From Salinispora tropica CNB-440 (GTDB lineage Bacteria > Actinomycetota > Actinomycetes > Mycobacteriales > Micromonosporaceae): a stretch of DNA of 64,000 nt. The stretch spans positions 3,104,144-3,168,143 of the forward strand of contig NC_009380.1 of the NCBI RefSeq assembly GCF_000016425.1, written 5' to 3'. The first letter of the stretch is position 1. Each line of letters begins with the position of its first letter. Below the pieces are notes generated by a model. It did no database searches. It saw only the letters and a program-made list of their open reading frames with translations, and was not told the origin of the DNA. The translations under genes were made by a program, and so were the position numbers. Below, one piece after another: positions 9,137 to 19,800 of this stretch.

Positions 9137-10576
9137 CTAGAGCGGGATGTTCCCGTGCCGGCCTCGCCCCAACGGCGCCTCGGCCAGCGCCCGGGTCAGC
9201 TGGGTACGTGTGTCGACCGGCGCGATGATCGCGTCGACGACCTTGAGCTCGAGCGCTCGGCCGACACCACCGGACTCCCGCTGGTGGTCGGCGATCAGCC
9301 GCCGCCGTAACGACTCCCGGTCTGCCTCGTCGTCGGCCGCGGCCAGCTCGCGGCGGTGCAGGACACCCACCGCCGCCTCCGCGCCCATCACCGCGACCTC
9401 CGAATCCGGCCAGGCGAAGACCGCGGTGGCACCCAGCGACCGGGAGTTCATCGCGATGTACGCCCCACCGTACGACTTGCGCAGTACCAGGGTCACCCGG
9501 GGAACCACCGCCTCGGCGAAGGCGTGCAGCAGCTTCGCCCCGCGCCGAACCACTCCCTCCCACTCCTCCTTGACACCGGGCAGGTACCCGGGGACGTCGA
9601 CCAGGACGACCAGCGGTACGCCGAGCGCGTCGCACATCCGCACGAACCGCGCCGCCTTCTCGGCGCTCAACGAGTCGAGGCAGCCGCCCTTGGCTATCGG
9701 ATTGTTCGCGATCACGCCGACCGTACGCCCGGCCAACCGGCCGAGGCCAACCACGATGTTGCGCGCCCAGCGCGGCTGAAGTTCGACGAAGCCGCCGAAC
9801 TCGTCGGCCGGATCGAGCAGCGCGGCGATCACCGGCCGGACGTCGTACGCTCGGCGGGCCGACTCGGGCAGCGCGGTGGCCAGCGCGGGGCAGTCCCCGA
9901 CCGCCGACAGGTCGAACCGGCCGGGCCGGGCGAAAAGGACGGCGAGTTGACGGGCGCGCGCAAGCGCGTCTGGCTCGGAGTCGGCCACGAGGTGAGCCAC
10001 CCCCGAGGAGTGGCTGTGCGTCCGAGGACCGCCGAGGGCCTCCATGTCGACCGGCTCACCGGTGACGCTGCGGACCACGTCCGGGCCGGTGACGAAGACC
10101 CGGCCGGCATCGGCCATGATGACAATGTCGGTCAGCGCCGGACCGTAGGCGGCGGCGCCGGCGGCCGGGCCGAGCACCACCGAGATCTGCGGGACCTGGC
10201 CGGAGGCACGGGTCATCGCGGCGAACATCCGGCCGACGCCGTCCATCGACTCGACGCCGTCGGCCAGCCTCGCGCCACCGGAGTGCCAGAGACCGACGAT
10301 CGGGCAGCGGTCCCGGGCGGCGAGCTCGATCGCGTGAATGATGTGCTCGGCGCCGGCGGCCCCGAGCGCACCGCCCATCCGGCTCGCGTCGGTGCAGTAG
10401 GCGTAGACCCGCAGTCCGCCGATCCAGCCCCGAACCGCGAGCACCCCACTGTCGTCTGGCTCATGCAGCGCGACCGCCGAGTCGGCGTCCAGCAGAGCGC
10501 CCAGGCGTACCGTGGGCGAGCGTGGGTCGAGGTCGACCGGCTCGGTCCGCGCCGGTGCGTCAACCGTGATCGTCAT
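9137..10576 (-). CDS. Acyl-CoA carboxylase, carboxyltransferase (beta) subunit
   Basis: A 479-residue biotin-dependent carboxyltransferase of the PccB/AccB type. It transfers CO2 from a carboxybiotin alpha subunit (not in the window) to acyl-CoA, giving malonyl-, methylmalonyl- or related extender units. The two crotonase-like halves are visible: LWHSGGARLADGVESMDG and GPAAGAAAYGPALTD in the first, NNPIAKGGCLD, VDVPGYLPG and SYGGAYIAMNSR in the second. The residue after GGAY is Ile, where propionyl-specific PccB enzymes have Asp. It is slightly short for the family (about 510-530). The start is ATG 10576, with GGGGAG just upstream; 10579 is an equally in-frame alternative. It probably heads the carboxylase-thioesterase operon and feeds the methylmalonyl-specific modules. 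Confidence 0.9.
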   Translation of the reverse strand: MTITVDAPARTEPVDLDPRSPTVRLGALLDADSAVALHEPDDSGVLAVRGWIGGLRVYAYCTDASRMGGALGAAGAEHIIHAIELAARDRCPIVGLWHSGGARLADGVESMDGVGRMFAAMTRASGQVPQISVVLGPAAGAAAYGPALTDIVIMADAGRVFVTGPDVVRSVTGEPVDMEALGGPRTHSHSSGVAHLVADSEPDALARARQLAVLFARPGRFDLSAVGDCPALATALPESARRAYDVRPVIAALLDPADEFGGFVELQPRWARNIVVGLGRLAGRTVGVIANNPIAKGGCLDSLSAEKAARFVRMCDALGVPLVVLVDVPGYLPGVKEEWEGVVRRGAKLLHAFAEAVVPRVTLVLRKSYGGAYIAMNSRSLGATAVFAWPDSEVAVMGAEAAVGVLHRRELAAADDEADRESLRRRLIADHQRESGGVGRALELKVVDAIIAPVDTRTQLTRALAEAPLGRGRHGNIPL

Positions 10577-10658
10577 CATTACTCCCCTGCCGGACGGACC
10601 GGTCGGCACGGGCCGCGCGGCGCCTTCACGCGGTGACCGGTGCCCCTCTGACCAAGCG

Positions 10659-10719
10659 AGCGTAGGAACGCCCGGACTACCGGGACAACCCCTAAGCGGA
10701 GCACCGGCCCCCTAGCCCC
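10659..10719 (-). promoter_or_regulatory. Candidate activator boxes and -10 for the carboxylase operon
   Basis: Read on the minus strand, two boxes GCTAGGGG and GCTTAGGGG lie 20 bases apart. About 23 bases after the second box is TACGCT, a possible -10 hexamer (10659-10664). The arrangement resembles that upstream of other operons in this cluster. The exact site of action is inferred. Confidence 0.4.
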
Positions 10720-10809
10720 ACAACTGCTGCGAGCTGCGGGAAACCAGGCGCACGACGATGACGTTCCCGCGAGGAGCGGGAAGGTCACCGATCCCCAGGA
10801 ACTGGGTGG

Positions 10810-12564
10810 TCAGACCGTCGGGTGGGTCGGCCGGGTGGCGACCGGGGCGGCCGGCTGCGGACCGTTCCGAACCGCCGGGCCCGAATCGGCATCGGTGGTC
10901 GCTCCGGTCGGCACGACCTCGGTCGCCGGCGGTACCGCGTCGACCAAGGTTGCATCGGCGGCGGTCACGGGCCCCTCGAGGTGGGTCGCGCCGTCGGTGG
11001 TCAGGGCGGGCGTGGCGTCCGACCCGTCGGACAGGCCCTGCCCGGGCACCGACCCGCCCACGTTGCGCAGCAGCACGGCCGCCAAGATCGCCGTCACCAG
11101 CAGGATGCCGGCCGACACGATCGCGGCTGCCCGCAACTCGTCGGTGAACGCCGCCCGCGCCAGCGTCACCAGGGTGTCTGCCGCGGTCGTGGAGAGCGTC
11201 CGGCTCTCCTCGACCGCGCCGCCAAGGGTCTCCCGGGCGGTGGCCCAGGAGTCCGGTGGCACCCCGTCCGGTGCTACGCCGGAGAGCTTCCGCCGGTAGA
11301 CGTACGCGCCGATGCTGCCGAGAATCGCGACGCCGAGCGCCGCACCGAACTGACTGCCGGTCTCGGAGAGTCCGGCGGCGGCGCCGGCCCGCTCCGGGGG
11401 CGCGGTGGAGACGATCAGCTCGGCGCTCAGGGTCAGCACCATGGCGACGCCACCCGCCATCAACGCCTGGCCGAGCACCACCAGGGCCAGGCCCGACTCG
11501 TCGCCGACCTGGGCGAGCACCACGCAACCGACGGTCGCCACCAACAGGCCGCCGGCGGCGACGTAGGCGCGCTTGAAGCGCTGCGCGAGCACCGGGGCCA
11601 GCACGGCCGCGCCGACGCCCGCCGCACCGGCGGCCGGCAGTGACCACAGGCCGGCGGTGAACGGGCGCAACCCGAGCACCAACTGGAGGTACTGGCTGAT
11701 GAAGAACATGAACCCGACCAGCGCGAAGTTGGCGAGCAGATTCATCACCACCGCTGCGCTGAACGCCGGGGCACGGAACAGCCGGACGTCGATCACCGGG
11801 TCGTCGAGGCGCCGCTGACGCAGCACGAAGACGGCCAGGAAGATCAGTCCGGCGGCCACGCCGGCCACCGGCGGCCAGTCCATGCCGTCCTCGGCGAACT
11901 GCTTGATGCCCCAGATCATGGGCAGCACCGCGACGAACGCCAGCACCGTGCTCAGCAGGTCGGGCCGCCCGGCGGCCGCGTTGCGGAACTCGGGCAGCAG
12001 CAACGGCGCCAGGATGAGCAGGAGCAGCATGATCGGCACGTTGATCTCGAAAACGGTGCCCCAGGAGAAGTACTGGAGCAGTGCGCCGCCGGCCACCAGG
12101 CCGATGACCCCACCGGCGGAAAAGCCAGCCGCCCAGACCCCGATCGCGACCCGTCGCTCGTTCTCGTCGTGGAACATGTTGCGGATCAACGACATGGTCG
12201 ACGGCATGAGCGTCGCACCGGCGGCGCCCATCACCGCCCGGGTCCCGATCAGCATGCCGGGACTGTTGGACAGGGCCGTGGCCACGGATGCCACACCGAA
12301 CACCGCCGCGCCGATCATCAGCAGCCGGCGACGCCCGATCCGGTCCCCCAGCGTCCCCATCGGAATCAGCAGGCCGGCCAGCACAAAGGCGTAGACATCC
12401 GTGATCCAGAGGAGTTGGCTGCTGGTCGGCGCAAGGTCCGCTGTGATGAACGGCAGAGCGTACGACAGCACGGTCATGTCCATGCTGATGATCAGTGTCA
12501 CCAGGACGAGTACCGCGAGACCGATCCACTCGCGGCGACCGGCCTTTGCCTGCGCTGTAGCCAT
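10810..12564 (-). CDS. MFS drug exporter, DHA2 (EmrB/QacA) family, 14 TM
   Basis: A 584-residue proton-coupled efflux protein. The N-terminal membrane segments carry the DHA2 motif D1 (LIISMDMTVLSYALPFI) and motif A (LIPMGTLGDRIGRRRLL). The motif C region is in the fifth helix (MGAAGATLMPSTMS). About fourteen hydrophobic segments run to roughly residue 510. A low-complexity Ala/Thr/Pro cytoplasmic tail of about 70 residues follows. Length is normal for the family plus this tail. It is divergent from a TetR gene with a palindrome between them, the standard layout for a repressor-controlled exporter. Export of the macrolactam is likely but not shown. Confidence 0.92.
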   Translation of the reverse strand: MATAQAKAGRREWIGLAVLVLVTLIISMDMTVLSYALPFITADLAPTSSQLLWITDVYAFVLAGLLIPMGTLGDRIGRRRLLMIGAAVFGVASVATALSNSPGMLIGTRAVMGAAGATLMPSTMSLIRNMFHDENERRVAIGVWAAGFSAGGVIGLVAGGALLQYFSWGTVFEINVPIMLLLLILAPLLLPEFRNAAAGRPDLLSTVLAFVAVLPMIWGIKQFAEDGMDWPPVAGVAAGLIFLAVFVLRQRRLDDPVIDVRLFRAPAFSAAVVMNLLANFALVGFMFFISQYLQLVLGLRPFTAGLWSLPAAGAAGVGAAVLAPVLAQRFKRAYVAAGGLLVATVGCVVLAQVGDESGLALVVLGQALMAGGVAMVLTLSAELIVSTAPPERAGAAAGLSETGSQFGAALGVAILGSIGAYVYRRKLSGVAPDGVPPDSWATARETLGGAVEESRTLSTTAADTLVTLARAAFTDELRAAAIVSAGILLVTAILAAVLLRNVGGSVPGQGLSDGSDATPALTTDGATHLEGPVTAADATLVDAVPPATEVVPTGATTDADSGPAVRNGPQPAAPVATRPTHPTV

Positions 12565-12586
12565 GGCCGAAAGCTACACCGCGTTT

Positions 12587-12600
12587 TATACACGCGTATA
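12587..12600. promoter_or_regulatory. Predicted TetR operator
   Basis: TATACACGCGTATA is an inverted repeat (TATAC / GTATA, four-base spacer) in the 82-base gap between the divergent exporter and TetR genes. It lies 22 bases before the exporter start. It is AT-rich in GC-rich surroundings and of the size bound by TetR dimers. Confidence 0.6.
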
Positions 12601-12646
12601 CATCTGGTGGATGAACTAGGGGGTGGTTCCGAGTAGGGTGACGCCC

Positions 12647-13234
12647 GTGAGTCATCGGGAACGCTTGCTGGCAGGGGCCAGGAACTGTCTCTACGAACGC
12701 GGCTACACGCGCACCACCGCCCGCGACATCGTCGCCGCTTCGGGCACCAATCTGGCGTCGATCGGCTACCACTTCGGCTCCAAGGAGGCGCTGCTGACCG
12801 CAGCGCTGGTGCAGGCATTCGAGGAGTGGGGCGTCGAGGTCGACCGGGTGCTGCGCGACGGCACCCAGCCCGACCTCATGGACCGACTGGAGTCGATGTG
12901 GACCGACCTGGTCAGGTCGTTCGGCATACACCGGCCACTCTGGGTCGCCGGTATCGAGGCGTTCGCGCTGGCTGAGCACCTGCCGGCGCTGCGGGAGCAA
13001 CTGGCGGAGAGCTACGCCCGCGCCCGCCCGGCCCTGGCCACCTTCGTCATCCGCGACGGTGGTGAGAACGTCGATGACGAGACCCGCAAGGCCGTCGGCT
13101 CGTTCCTGCTCGCGCTCATGACCGGGCTGACGGTACAGCGGCTGCTCGACCCCGCGGCCGCCCCGTCCGGGAAGGAACTGGCCGAGGCGCTGCGGCTGAT
13201 CGTCGGCGCGGTCAACGACTCCGCCGGCGCCTGA
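12647..13234 (+). CDS. TetR-family transcriptional repressor
   Basis: A 195-residue regulator. The N-terminal helix-turn-helix is typical of TetR (RERLLAGARNCLYERG, TTARDIVAASGTNLASIGYHFGSK). The C-terminal ligand domain is of the TetR_C type. The GTG at 12647 is preceded by AGGGTG and starts two residues before the first helix; a GTG at 12623 in the same frame is the alternative. It most likely represses the divergent DHA2 exporter gene through the palindrome at 12587-12600 and is released by the exported compound. Confidence 0.9.
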   Translation: MSHRERLLAGARNCLYERGYTRTTARDIVAASGTNLASIGYHFGSKEALLTAALVQAFEEWGVEVDRVLRDGTQPDLMDRLESMWTDLVRSFGIHRPLWVAGIEAFALAEHLPALREQLAESYARARPALATFVIRDGGENVDDETRKAVGSFLLALMTGLTVQRLLDPAAAPSGKELAEALRLIVGAVNDSAGA

Positions 13235-13342
13235 CCCCGTCCACCGGACAGGGGTTCCGCCCCTCCTCGACCAGACGACCGTTCCGGCACAGGGGGCCCG
13301 ATAGGGGTCACCCCCGCCGCCGGGCCACCTCGGGCTCCCGCG

Positions 13343-13609
13343 TCACTCCACCCGGACCAGGCCGGCGCGAAGCATGTCCTCCAACCAGACGTCGAAGTCC
13401 CGTCGCGTGGCCACCGGGTCGGCCGACCACTGCCAGGCCAGGACGCCGGCCGCCTGCTCCAGCGAGCCGCCCTGCTGCTGCAACGCGATCCACATCGCGG
13501 CGGCGGTCGCCCCGAACCGGTATCGCAATCCGCTCCGTTCGGAGATCAGCTCAAGCTGTCCGTTCCGGGTGACTCTGGCGACGATCCCCTGTTCGAGTCG
13601 CACCCGCAT
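13343..13609 (-). CDS. PqqD-like small protein
   Basis: An 88-residue protein resembling PqqD, the peptide chaperone that presents substrate to radical-SAM enzymes in PQQ and other RiPP pathways. Features are VARVTRNGQLELISERSG, then YRFGATAAAMWIALQQQGGSLEQAA, then a C-terminal helix with RRDFDVWLEDMLRAGLVRVE, which is the winged-helix-like PqqD pattern. No precursor peptide, PqqE-like radical-SAM protein or protease is visible nearby. The only radical-SAM protein in the window is the aminomutase 24 kb away. It lies 217 bases downstream of the big PKS on the same strand. ATG 13609 and GTG 13633 are both possible starts. Its role here is unknown. Confidence 0.75.
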   Translation of the reverse strand: MRVRLEQGIVARVTRNGQLELISERSGLRYRFGATAAAMWIALQQQGGSLEQAAGVLAWQWSADPVATRRDFDVWLEDMLRAGLVRVE

Positions 13610-13826
13610 CCTCCCTGCCTCTCCCGTGTCCACCCCTGGTGGTGACTTCTAGCGAACCTCACGTTCACCGAGCCCGGTCATTACCGTACGAGGTCGGACA
13701 GTAACGCGATACGGTCATGGACCCACACCGAAGGTGGACAAAAGCCTACCTGTCCACGGGCAGGAGGTCTGAGGTCCGCCGACCGCCCACGGGCATCGAC
13801 GGAGCTCGAATCCCGGGACGTGTGGG

Positions 13827-16800
13827 TCAGTCCGACCCCTGCAGTTCGTCGTCGAGAATGTCGAACAGCTCGTCCGCGGTGGCCGACGTCACGTCCCGGG
13901 GGGCCGGCTCCGCACCGGCCGCGCCGTACGTGGCGTTCCACCGGGACATCAACGCCTGGAGCCGGACGGTGATCCGGCCCCGCTCCCCCTCGTCCGGCAC
14001 GGTGTCGTCCATCAACGCCTCGAACCGGGCCAGCTCGGCCTCCAACGACGGGGTGTCCGGCAGGACATCGGTCAACTCCGACCGGACGAAACGGGCCACC
14101 GCCGCCGGGCTGGGGTGGTCGTAGATGAGCGTCGCCGGCAGGCGCAGCCCGGTGGCCGCCCCGAGGCTGTTGCGGAACTCCACGGCCGCGAGAGAGTCGA
14201 AGCCAAGTTCCAAGAAGCCCCTGTCCGGGTCGATCGCGTTCGGGCGGTCATGCCCCAGCACCTCGGCGGCACGGGCGCGGACCAGCTCGATGACCGTCCG
14301 GTCGGCGTCGTCCCGCGTCAGACCGAGCAGTCGGTCGGCCAGCGACTGTTCCCCGGCCAGCGGACCGGCCGCACCGGACGCCGTCCGCCGCGCCGGAGCG
14401 GGAACCAGGCCACGGAACAGCGGCGGCACCCCCTCCGTCCGGGTCCGGATCGCGGCCAGGTCGAGCCGGACCGGCAGCGCCAGAGCGGGTCCCGCGTGGA
14501 TGGTCGCGTCGAACAACGCCAAGGCGTCCCCGGTAGACAGCGCGGACACCCCGGAACGGGCCATCCGGCGCAGGTCCGCCTCGCTCAGGTGGCCGGTCAT
14601 CCCGCTGCCCGGCTCGGCCCACAGGCCCCAGGCCAGCGAGGTACCGGCGAGGCCGTGCGCCCGTCGGTGCTGGGCCAGAGCGTCCAGGTAGGCGTTCGCC
14701 GCGGTATAGCTGGCCTGGCCGGCGCCGCCGAGGGTGGTCGCCGCCGACGAGAACAGCACGAACCAGCGCAGCGGCCGACACAGGGTGAGCTCGTGCAGGT
14801 AACGGGCGGCCTCCGCCTTGGGGGCCAGCACCGCCGCCGTCCGCTCGGGCGTCAACGTGGGCACCAGCCCGTCGTCGAGCACACCGGCCGCGTGGATCAC
14901 CCCGACCAACGGGTGCGCGGCGGGCACCCCGTCGAGCAGGGCTGCCACCGCCGCCCGGTCGGCCAGGTCGCAGGCCGCCACCGTGACCTCCGCACCGGCC
15001 GCCGCCAGACGGGCAACCAGCTCGTCCACTCCCGGGGCCGCCGGGCCCCGCCGGCTGGCCAGCAGCAGTCGCCGTACGCCGTGGCGGGTGATTAGGTGCT
15101 CGGCGACCAGCCGGCCCAGCCCGCCGGTGCCGCCGGTGACCAGCACGGTGCCCTCCGGTTCTGGGTCGACGGGCAGTTCGCCGTCGAACACCGGCAGTGG
15201 CGCGAGCCGGGGCGCGAACAGCTCGGCCCGGCGCACCGCCAGCTGCGGCTCGGCGTCGACAGCCAGCGCCGCCCGCAGCCTGGTGGGGTCCGCCCCGTCC
15301 AGGTCGACCAGGGCCAACCGGCCCGGGTTCTCCTCCTGCGCGGCGCGGACCAAACCCACGATGGTGGCGTCCACCGGTCGGGGCACGTCCTCGCCTTCGG
15401 CGGTAGCCACCGCCCGAGTGGTCACCAGCGCCAACCGGCTGGCGGTAAACCGCTCGTCGGCGAGCCACCCCTGCACGAGGGCGAGCGCCCCGGTGGCCGC
15501 CGCCACGGTCGAGTCCGACGTGGTATGCCAGGCAACAGCGACGGTCCGCGGCACGGCACCGGTCCGCTCGATGTCCGCTGCGAGCGCCGCGAGATCCGGG
15601 TGACAGGGCACCCCGAGGCCGAGGTCGTCGTCGCCGAGGACCACCGTCGCGTCGTTCGTGGTGGTCGCCGGGGCCGGCACCGGAGCCCAGGTCACCTGGT
15701 ACAGCGACGAGCGGTGGCCGGTCCGCGCCCCGGCAAGCTGGTCGGCGGCCAGCGGCCGGACCACCAGCGAGGCCACCGAGGCGACCGGTACGCCAGCGGT
15801 GTCGGTCAGCGCGAAGGCGAACTCCTCCGGCCCGGTCCGCCACGAGCGCACCCGTAGCGCCACCGCCCCGGTGGCGTTCAGGGCGACACCCCGCCAGGCG
15901 AACGGCAGCCGGAGCAGGTCGTCGTCGCCCGGGTCCGTCCCGGTCAGGTCGAGGGTGTGCAGCACCGCGTCGAACAGCGCCGGGTGCAGACCGAACCGCT
16001 CAGCCGAGGACCAGACGTCCTCCGGGAGCGCCACCTCGGCGTACACCTCGTCATCCCGACGCCAGGCGGCCCGCAGCCCCTGGAACAGCGGGCCGTAGTG
16101 GTAGCCGGAGTCGGCGAGCCGGTCGTAGCGCCCGTCGAGATCGACCGGGGTGGCGCCAGCCGGTGGCCAGGCACCGCCGGTCGGCGCGTCGGGGACGGTG
16201 CCGGCCGCCGGGGCGAGCACACCGGTGGCGTGCCGGGTCCACCCCTGCACGTGCTCCTCCGGCCGGGAGTGCACGGTGACCGGGCAGCGCCCCGCCTCGT
16301 CGGGTGCCCCGACCACCACCTGGAGGTCCACACCGCCCTGCGCGGGGACGATCAGCGGGGCCTCCAGTGTCAGCTCCTCCACCAGGCCGCAGCCGACCTG
16401 GTCACCGGCGCGGACGGCCAGCTCGATGAACGCCGTGCCGGGCAGCAGTACCGTCCCGGCGAGGGCGTGTTCGGCCAGCCACGGGTGGGTTCGCAGCGAC
16501 AGCCGACCGGTCAGCACTGTGCCGTCGGCACCGGCCAGCCCGACGACCGCGCCGAGCAACGGGTGGGCGGCGGGGCGCAGGCCGAGGCCGGGCACGTCGC
16601 CCCCGCTGCCCGCCGGAGCGTCGAGCCAGAGCCGACGACGCTGGAAGGGGTACGTCGGCAGGTCGGTGACCCGGCCGCCGGTGGGCGCGAACCAGGCCCG
16701 CCAGTCGACCGGGACGCCCCGGGTGTGCAGCGTGGCGACGGCGGTCAACACGGTCGCCGCCTCCTCCCGGCCACCGCGCAGCACCGGCACCAGGGTGACG

Positions 16801-19800
16801 TCCTCAATGTCGGTGGCGCAGTCTCGACCCATCGCGGTGAGCACGGCGTCCGGCCCGACCTCCAGGAACGTGGTGACGCCGGCGGCCTGCAGGGTGGCGA
16901 TGCCGTCGCTGAACCGGACCGCCTCCCGCACATGCCGCACCCAGTATTCGGGGGTGCGGATCTCGTCGGGGTCCGCGAGCCGACCAGTCAGGTTGGACAC
17001 CACCGGCACCCTCGGCGGGGCGAAGGTCAGGCCGGCCACGATTCCGTGGAACTCTGCCAGCATCGGCTCCATGTGCGGCGAGTGGAACGCGTGGCTGACC
17101 CGCAGCCGTTTGGTCCGGCGTCCCCGCGCCCGCCAGCTGTCGGCGATCGCGCCGACGGCGTCGTCATCGCCGGAGATGACCACCGAGAGCGGGCCGTTGA
17201 CCGCTGCGATGCCCAGCTCCGCTTCCCGGCCGACCAGTTCCGGGCGTACCTCCACCTCGGACGCCTCGACGGCCACCATCGCGCCATCCTCGCGCATGCC
17301 CTGCATGAGCCGGCCCCGCGCGGTGACCAGGGTGGCAGCGTCGGGCAACGACAGCACACCGGCGACGTGGGCGGCGGTGATCTCGCCGATGGAGTGCCCG
17401 CCGACCAGGTCGGGCCGGATGCCCCACGAGTCGAGCAGGCGGAACAGCGCCACCTCGATGGCGAAGAGCGCGCTCTGGCTGTAGACGGTCTGGTCGAGCA
17501 GCGCGGCGTCGGCGACGTCCGGTTCGGTGTAGAGCACCTCCCGCAACGGCCGATCGAGCTTCGCGTCCAGGTGTCCGCAGACCTCGGCGAACGTTTCCGC
17601 GAAGGCCGGGTACGCCGCGGCCAACTCACGGCCCATGCCGAGGCGCTGGGCGCCCTGTCCGGTGAAGAGCATGGCCAACTTGCCGGTGGACGGGGAGCCC
17701 TGCACCAGTTCGGCCACGTCGGTTCCCTCGGCGACGGCGCGCAGGGCGCGGATCGCGTCGTCCCCGGCCGCGGCGACCACGACGGCCCGGCGTTCCCACG
17801 CCGTGCGGGTGGTGGCCAGCGAGTAGGCCACGTTGAGGGTGGCCCCGGTGCCGGCGGCCAGGTCGGCCTGGGCGCGCAGCGCCTCGTCGGTTCGGGCCGA
17901 CATCACCCAGGGCAGGATCTCTGGCTCGAGGACGTCAGCCGACGGCGCCTCGACCGACAACGCCGCGACCGGGAGCGCCTCGGCCGACGGCGTCTCGACC
18001 GGGGGTGCCGCGATCGGGGGTGCCGCGATCGGGGGTGCCTGTTCGATGATGACGTGGGCGTTGGTGCCACTGATCCCGAACGACGAGACACCCCCACGGC
18101 GAGGCCGGTCCAACACCGGCCACCGCTGCGCCTCACTCAACAACCGCACCTCCCCCGCCGACCAGTCGATCTGCGGAGACGGCTCGTCAACGTGCAGGGT
18201 CCGCGGCAACACGTCGTTACGCATCGCCAACACCATCTTGATCACCCCGGCGACACCAGCCGCGCCCTGCGTGTGACCGATGTTCGACTTGATCGACCCC
18301 AACCACAACGGCCGCTCCTCGGGCCGGTCCTGGCCATAGGTAGCAATGATCGCCTGGGCCTCGATGGGGTCACCGAGGGTGGTGCCCGTACCGTGCGCCT
18401 CCACCAGGTCGACCTGGTCGGGGCGGACGTTGGCAGCGGCCAGAGCCTGCCGGATGACCCGCTGCTGAGACGGGCCGTTCGGCGCCGTCAACCCGTTGGA
18501 CGCACCGTCCTGGTTGATCGCCGAGCCACGGACCACCGCGAGCACCTGGTGACCGTGACGCTCAGCGTCAGAGAGCCGTTCCAGCAGCAGCATGCCCGCA
18601 CCCTCGGACATCGCCGTGCCATCGGCCCCGGCCGCGAACGACTTGCACCGGTTGTCGGCGGCAAGCCCCCTCTGAAGGCTGAACTCGACAAAGGTATCCG
18701 GCGTCGACATCACCGTGACACCACCGGCCAGAGCAAGGGAACACTCCCCGGACCGCAGGGCCTGCACCGCCAGATGGATCGCCACCAACGACGACGAGCA
18801 GGCGGTATCGACACTGACCGCCGGACCCTCCAGACCGAGGGTGTACGAGACACGACCAGAGGCGACGCTGGCCATGCTGCCGTTACCCAGATAACCGGCC
18901 AACTCCTCGGGGACCTCCGGCAACCGGCTGGCGTAGTCGTGATACATCACCCCGGTGAACACCCCGGTGGGACTGCCACGCAGCGAGGTCGGATCGATCC
19001 CGGCCCGCTCCAACGCCTCCCACGAGGTCTCCAGCAGCAACCGCTGCTGCGGGTCCATCGCGATCGCCTCACGCGGGCTGATCCCGAAGAAATCCGGGTC
19101 GAAGTCGGCCGCGTCGTAGAGGAAACCACCCTCCATCGAATACGTCTTCCCGGGCTTACCAGGCTCCGGGTCATACATACCGACCAAGTCCCAACCACGG
19201 TCAGTGGGAAACCCGGAGACCGCGTCGACGCCACCCTCCAACAGCTCCCACAAGTCCTCCGGACTGCGTACCCCGCCGGGGAAACGACAGCCCATCGCGA
19301 CGATCGCGACGGGCTCATCCTCCATCGGACGGAGCACACCGGTCGGCTGCGTGTCAGCGGGGACACCGAGGATGGCGCGGTGCAGGTACCCGGCGAGTGC
19401 GGTGGGGTTCGGGTAGTCGAACACCAGGGTCGCCGGCAGCCGCAGCCCGGTGCCGGCGTTGAGCCCGTTACGCAACTCCACAGCCGCCAACGAATCGAAA
19501 CCGAGTTCCTTGAACGCCCGAGCCGGTTCCACGGTCGTGACACTGTCGTGCCCAAGAACCGCCGCGACAGCAGCCCGGACCAGATCAAGCAGCATCCGAT
19601 GCTGCTCCTCGGCACCGAGAGCGACAAGCTGCCGATGAAGGGCAGACCCACCGACCGGAGCCGCACCACCACCCGCCGCCCGACGGACCGGCAGTCGTAC
19701 CAGACCACGGAAAAGCGCCGGCATCTGCTGACCCTGCGCACGCAGCGCAGCAGTGTCCAACCGGACAGGCACCAACACCGGCTCATCGGACCCGACCGCA

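Noticed and set aside
13240..13320. GGGG-rich stretch (CAGGGG, ATAGGGG) between the TetR and PqqD genes as another activator site
   Set aside because: It lies between convergent gene ends with no promoter needed there. It more likely forms short hairpins or is chance GC-rich sequence.
17998..18039. Short regular repeats as a CRISPR array
   Set aside because: The units are in-frame 15-base codon repeats inside a PKS linker, with no unique spacers and no cas genes nearby.
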